Shown here: piece by piece, positions 61,983 through 64,000 of the stretch
Layout: every line of letters begins with the position of its first letter
Position numbering within the stretch: position 1 is the first letter of the stretch
Assembly: GCA_965220385.1 (NCBI GenBank)
Contig: OZ244825.1
Span: 3,286,001-3,350,000 of the forward strand
From: PCPOR2b sp965220385
GTDB lineage: Bacteria; Poribacteria; WGA-4E; PCPOR2b
DNA length: 64,000 nt
Reading direction: 5' to 3'
The notes under the pieces: model-generated
Seen by the model: only the letters and a program-made list of their open reading frames with translations
Database searches by the model: none
What the model was told of the DNA's origin: nothing
Position numbers and translations under genes: made by a program

Positions 61983-62020
61983 AACCTCTTACGTCAGTTA
62001 CAATGGACAGGTAGAAAACA

Positions 62021-62845
62021 ATGACCAACCAAGAACAGAAGAATCTCGTCCTTGAACAACGCAGCAGGCGCGAAGATCAGGAGGTTCTGGAGACTGTCCA
62101 GTGGAATCCTCGCCAAACTGGGCTCATTATCTGTGACATGTGGGATGACCATACATGCAAGAATGCAGCGCAACGGGTCACGGAGATGGTGCCAACGATG
62201 AATCGAACCGTGTTAGCAGCGCGGGATGCCGGTGTATCTATCATTCATGCGCCAAGCGGTACGATGGATTTTTATAAGGAGGCACCACAGCGTCACCGTG
62301 CCATTGAGGCACCGTTTGCCGAATCTTCGGTAGAAATCCAGTGGAATTATTGGGATCCTGAACGGGAAGGGGAACCGCTACCTTTTATACGGAACGGTGG
62401 ATGCGGCTGCATCGAACCGTGTTCCGGTTGGGTTGCTGATGACGAAGAAGTTCGACAGTGGAAGGGCGGAAAGGTGCCTTGGACCCGGCAGATTGAGACT
62501 ATCGAAATTGCTTCTGAGGATGCGATTAGCGACGACGGTCAAGAGGTTTATAATCTGATGCAGGAGCGCGGCATTGACAACGTAATACTGATGGGGGTTC
62601 ACACCAATATTTGCGTTTCCGGTCGACCTTTCGGTCTGAGGCAGATGGTCTACCACGGGAAAAATGTGGTGCTATGCCGCGACTTGACAGATTCGTTTTT
62701 TCAGCCCACGTTGCTTGAATTTAATCACTTCCGCGGAACGGATCTGATAGTCGAACACATTGAAAAGCACTTGTGCCCGACGATCACCTCCACAGCATTC
62801 ACCGGAGAAACCGCATTTCGTTTCAGGGAGGATACGGCCGTTTAG
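62021..62845 (+). CDS. Isochorismatase-like cysteine hydrolase
   Basis: 274 residues. Catalytic D39 (LIICDMWDDH) and nucleophilic C198 (HTNICVSGRPFGLR) are clear; the Lys between them is not obvious in the diverged middle, which carries an insertion (residues ~95-150, FIRNGGCGCIEPCSGW). The family cleaves amide or ether C-N/C-O bonds (nicotinamidase, N-carbamoylsarcosine amidase, isochorismatase). A carbamoylsarcosine-type role would link to the sarcosine-oxidase-like gene, but that is speculation. It precedes a convergent cupin gene by 24 bp. Confidence 0.82.
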   Translation: MTNQEQKNLVLEQRSRREDQEVLETVQWNPRQTGLIICDMWDDHTCKNAAQRVTEMVPTMNRTVLAARDAGVSIIHAPSGTMDFYKEAPQRHRAIEAPFAESSVEIQWNYWDPEREGEPLPFIRNGGCGCIEPCSGWVADDEEVRQWKGGKVPWTRQIETIEIASEDAISDDGQEVYNLMQERGIDNVILMGVHTNICVSGRPFGLRQMVYHGKNVVLCRDLTDSFFQPTLLEFNHFRGTDLIVEHIEKHLCPTITSTAFTGETAFRFREDTAV

Positions 62846-62869
62846 GCGAGAAAAGAAATAATCTCTAAT

Positions 62870-63271
62870 TTATACCGTTTCTGGGGGTTCCGGCTCCGGC
62901 AAACGATGAACCTCGCTTCCTTCCACATTGGTCCCCAGCATGATTAGTTCGCAAGGTTCTGTTCCGAAGTTCCTAAAGATGTGGTACGCACCGGTTGGCT
63001 TAAAAACAGAATCACCCTGCTCGATTTGATACCACTCCCCTTCAATGTGGATATGGCACGAACCGCTTAGTACGTAGAACCATTCTTCCTCTTTTGTATG
63101 GGTGTGGTATTTCGTATTTGTTTCGCCTGCTGGAATTCGTGTCAGCCGGACCTCAAACTGTTCCGCAGCGTGTTCCTCCCATAGTGGCTTGAAGTCGCCA
63201 TACTGTTTCTCTTCCCCGGGAAAGAACTTCGGCTTCCATGGCATCTCTTTGGTTTTTACAATGTATTTCAT
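62870..63271 (-). CDS. Cupin domain protein
   Basis: 133 residues, single-domain beta-barrel cupin. Metal motif 1 is KYHTHTKEEEWFYVLSG (two His, Glu) and motif 2 is GDSVFKPTGAYHIFRN (His). AAGGAG lies 7 bases before ATG 63271. Members bind Fe, Mn or Zn and include dioxygenases, isomerases and sugar-binding regulators. It is 86 bp downstream of a Gfo/Idh/MocA gene on the same strand, so probably the same transcript. Function not deducible. Confidence 0.88.
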   Translation of the reverse strand: MKYIVKTKEMPWKPKFFPGEEKQYGDFKPLWEEHAAEQFEVRLTRIPAGETNTKYHTHTKEEEWFYVLSGSCHIHIEGEWYQIEQGDSVFKPTGAYHIFRNFGTEPCELIMLGTNVEGSEVHRLPEPEPPETV

Positions 63272-63357
63272 GGGATGGCTCCTTAGAAAATTATTGGCTG
63301 TTTCCGATTAGATTACGCTATACAGGCAACGTTGGGCATTTGGTCCTACCGAATCTT

Positions 63358-64000
63358 CTACATCCACTCAAAGAGGTCGACCCGCTCACCCGTTTCAGCC
63401 GAAATATACGCCCCATAGCATACAGCGAGGATGTCGCGTCCCAACTCTACTGTGCTTTTGGGGGGTCGTCCGCAAGCGATCGCCTCGCAGAAGTCGGTAA
63501 GCTCGTGTGGAAAACCGTTCATCCAGTCCTCGTCAGGATTGGTCAGCTGCCAGCCGGCGCGAGTCTCTACTTTCTCCCGAATATAGGTATCCCCCAAGAC
63601 GTGATCATTCGGTGTGTACGTCAACATCCCAGTGTTTGGGTTGATGTTGCACTGCACCACAGCCTTGCTTGAATACACCGTCAGAATGTTCTGAATACCC
63701 CCAAGCACAATATCTGACGCGGTGATCTGTGCGATGGTGTCATCGTCAAACGTGATGATCATAGATCCCCAGTCTTCGCAATCCTTCCAACCTTCCTTGA
63801 TCCACTTCTCATCCTCATTGACAAAGCTTTCGATATGGGTCAGGTTTGCGACCTCTGCGACCACGCTCTTAGGCTTGATGGGTTTCCCATATTTCCGTTG
63901 TCCTTCGTTGTATTTGAGATAGAGTGTCCCACCAACGGGGTGACACCCCTTGTTGTAAAGCGCACCGCCCCCGGAGTAACGCCATTCCTTAGCGTAATCG
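63358..64000 (-). CDS. Gfo/Idh/MocA family oxidoreductase (5' end outside window)
   Basis: The frame is open to the window edge, so only the C-terminal ~214 residues are seen. Upstream residues read WRYSGGGALYNKGCHPVGGTL with the active-site GGGALxxxGxHP motif; then a C-terminal domain (ASDIVLGGIQNILTVYSSK ... NGFPHELTDFCEAIACGRPP) that is standard for the family. The N-terminal NAD(P) fold lies beyond base 64000. It precedes the cupin gene on the same strand. Dehydrogenase substrate unknown. Confidence 0.88.
   Translation of the reverse strand, partial: DYAKEWRYSGGGALYNKGCHPVGGTLYLKYNEGQRKYGKPIKPKSVVAEVANLTHIESFVNEDEKWIKEGWKDCEDWGSMIITFDDDTIAQITASDIVLGGIQNILTVYSSKAVVQCNINPNTGMLTYTPNDHVLGDTYIREKVETRAGWQLTNPDEDWMNGFPHELTDFCEAIACGRPPKSTVELGRDILAVCYGAYISAETGERVDLFEWM

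Noticed and set aside
1..64000. rRNA, tRNA, riboswitch or replication origin
   Set aside because: I looked for rRNA-like stretches, cloverleaf patterns, riboswitch cores and DnaA-box clusters and saw none I could support by eye; a dedicated covariance-model scan would be decisive.

Overview
The window looks like a stretch of an uncultivated Gram-negative bacterial chromosome. It is rich in phytanoyl-CoA-type (PhyH) dioxygenases (4), Gfo/Idh/MocA oxidoreductases (5), RraA-like proteins (2), an alkaline-phosphatase/sulfatase-fold hydrolase and FG-GAP/ASPIC proteins. It also carries parts resembling a type IX secretion system: a SprA-like translocon, a PorV-like barrel and a large secreted protein with a T9SS-like C-terminus. 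From general knowledge this combination recalls Candidatus Poribacteria or Latescibacteria-like members of the FCB side of the tree, often from marine or sponge samples. That assignment is inference; there is no rRNA or tRNA gene in the window to confirm it.

Layout. 1-4669: 3' part of a SprA-like outer-membrane protein. 4623-7412 (-): ASPIC/UnbV protein and a Gfo/Idh/MocA protein. 7846-11674 (+): PhyH, FG-GAP protein, acetate kinase. 11701-15833 (-): PD40 protein, HAD hydrolase, sulfatase-fold hydrolase, and a UGSC-type selenoprotein whose in-frame UGA is followed by a SECIS-like hairpin. 15995-16782 (+): orphan ABC ATPase followed by what looks like the stump of its permease gene. 16789-21775 (-): stress/iron group (ferritin, receiver protein, small protein, cytidylate-kinase-like protein, KefB-type antiporter, ferritin-like protein). 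22259-28063 (+): RraA, ATP-grasp, PhyH, M20 peptidase, SDR, PhyH.

28111-32708 is an AT-rich foreign-looking island: a PD-(D/E)XK endonuclease overlapping a DNA methyltransferase, then an FRG-domain/TPR gene split by an IS3-family element. Removing the element with one copy of a 4-bp duplication restores the reading frame exactly. 32850-43017 (+): TonB-dependent receptor, a pair of nuclease-fold proteins, a solute-binding lipoprotein, a HigA-type antitoxin gene with a nonsense codon, the large secreted protein and PorV. 43061-46213: M24 peptidase, a hairpin-ended element, an NHL protein and rpoZ.

46433-51476 (+): two FtsX-type permeases (the second fused to an RDD domain) and a MacA-like lipoprotein, with no ATPase next to them. 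51622-54925 (+): hexulose-6-phosphate synthase, hexulose-6-phosphate isomerase, amidohydrolase and a sarcosine-oxidase-like flavoprotein, which together suggest an oxidative N-demethylation route with capture of the released formaldehyde. 55011-64000: Gfo/Idh/MocA, PhyH, RraA, sugar isomerase, isochorismatase-like and cupin genes, typical of catabolism of small oxygenated or methylated compounds. Palindromic dispersed repeats occupy most of the longer intergenic gaps.
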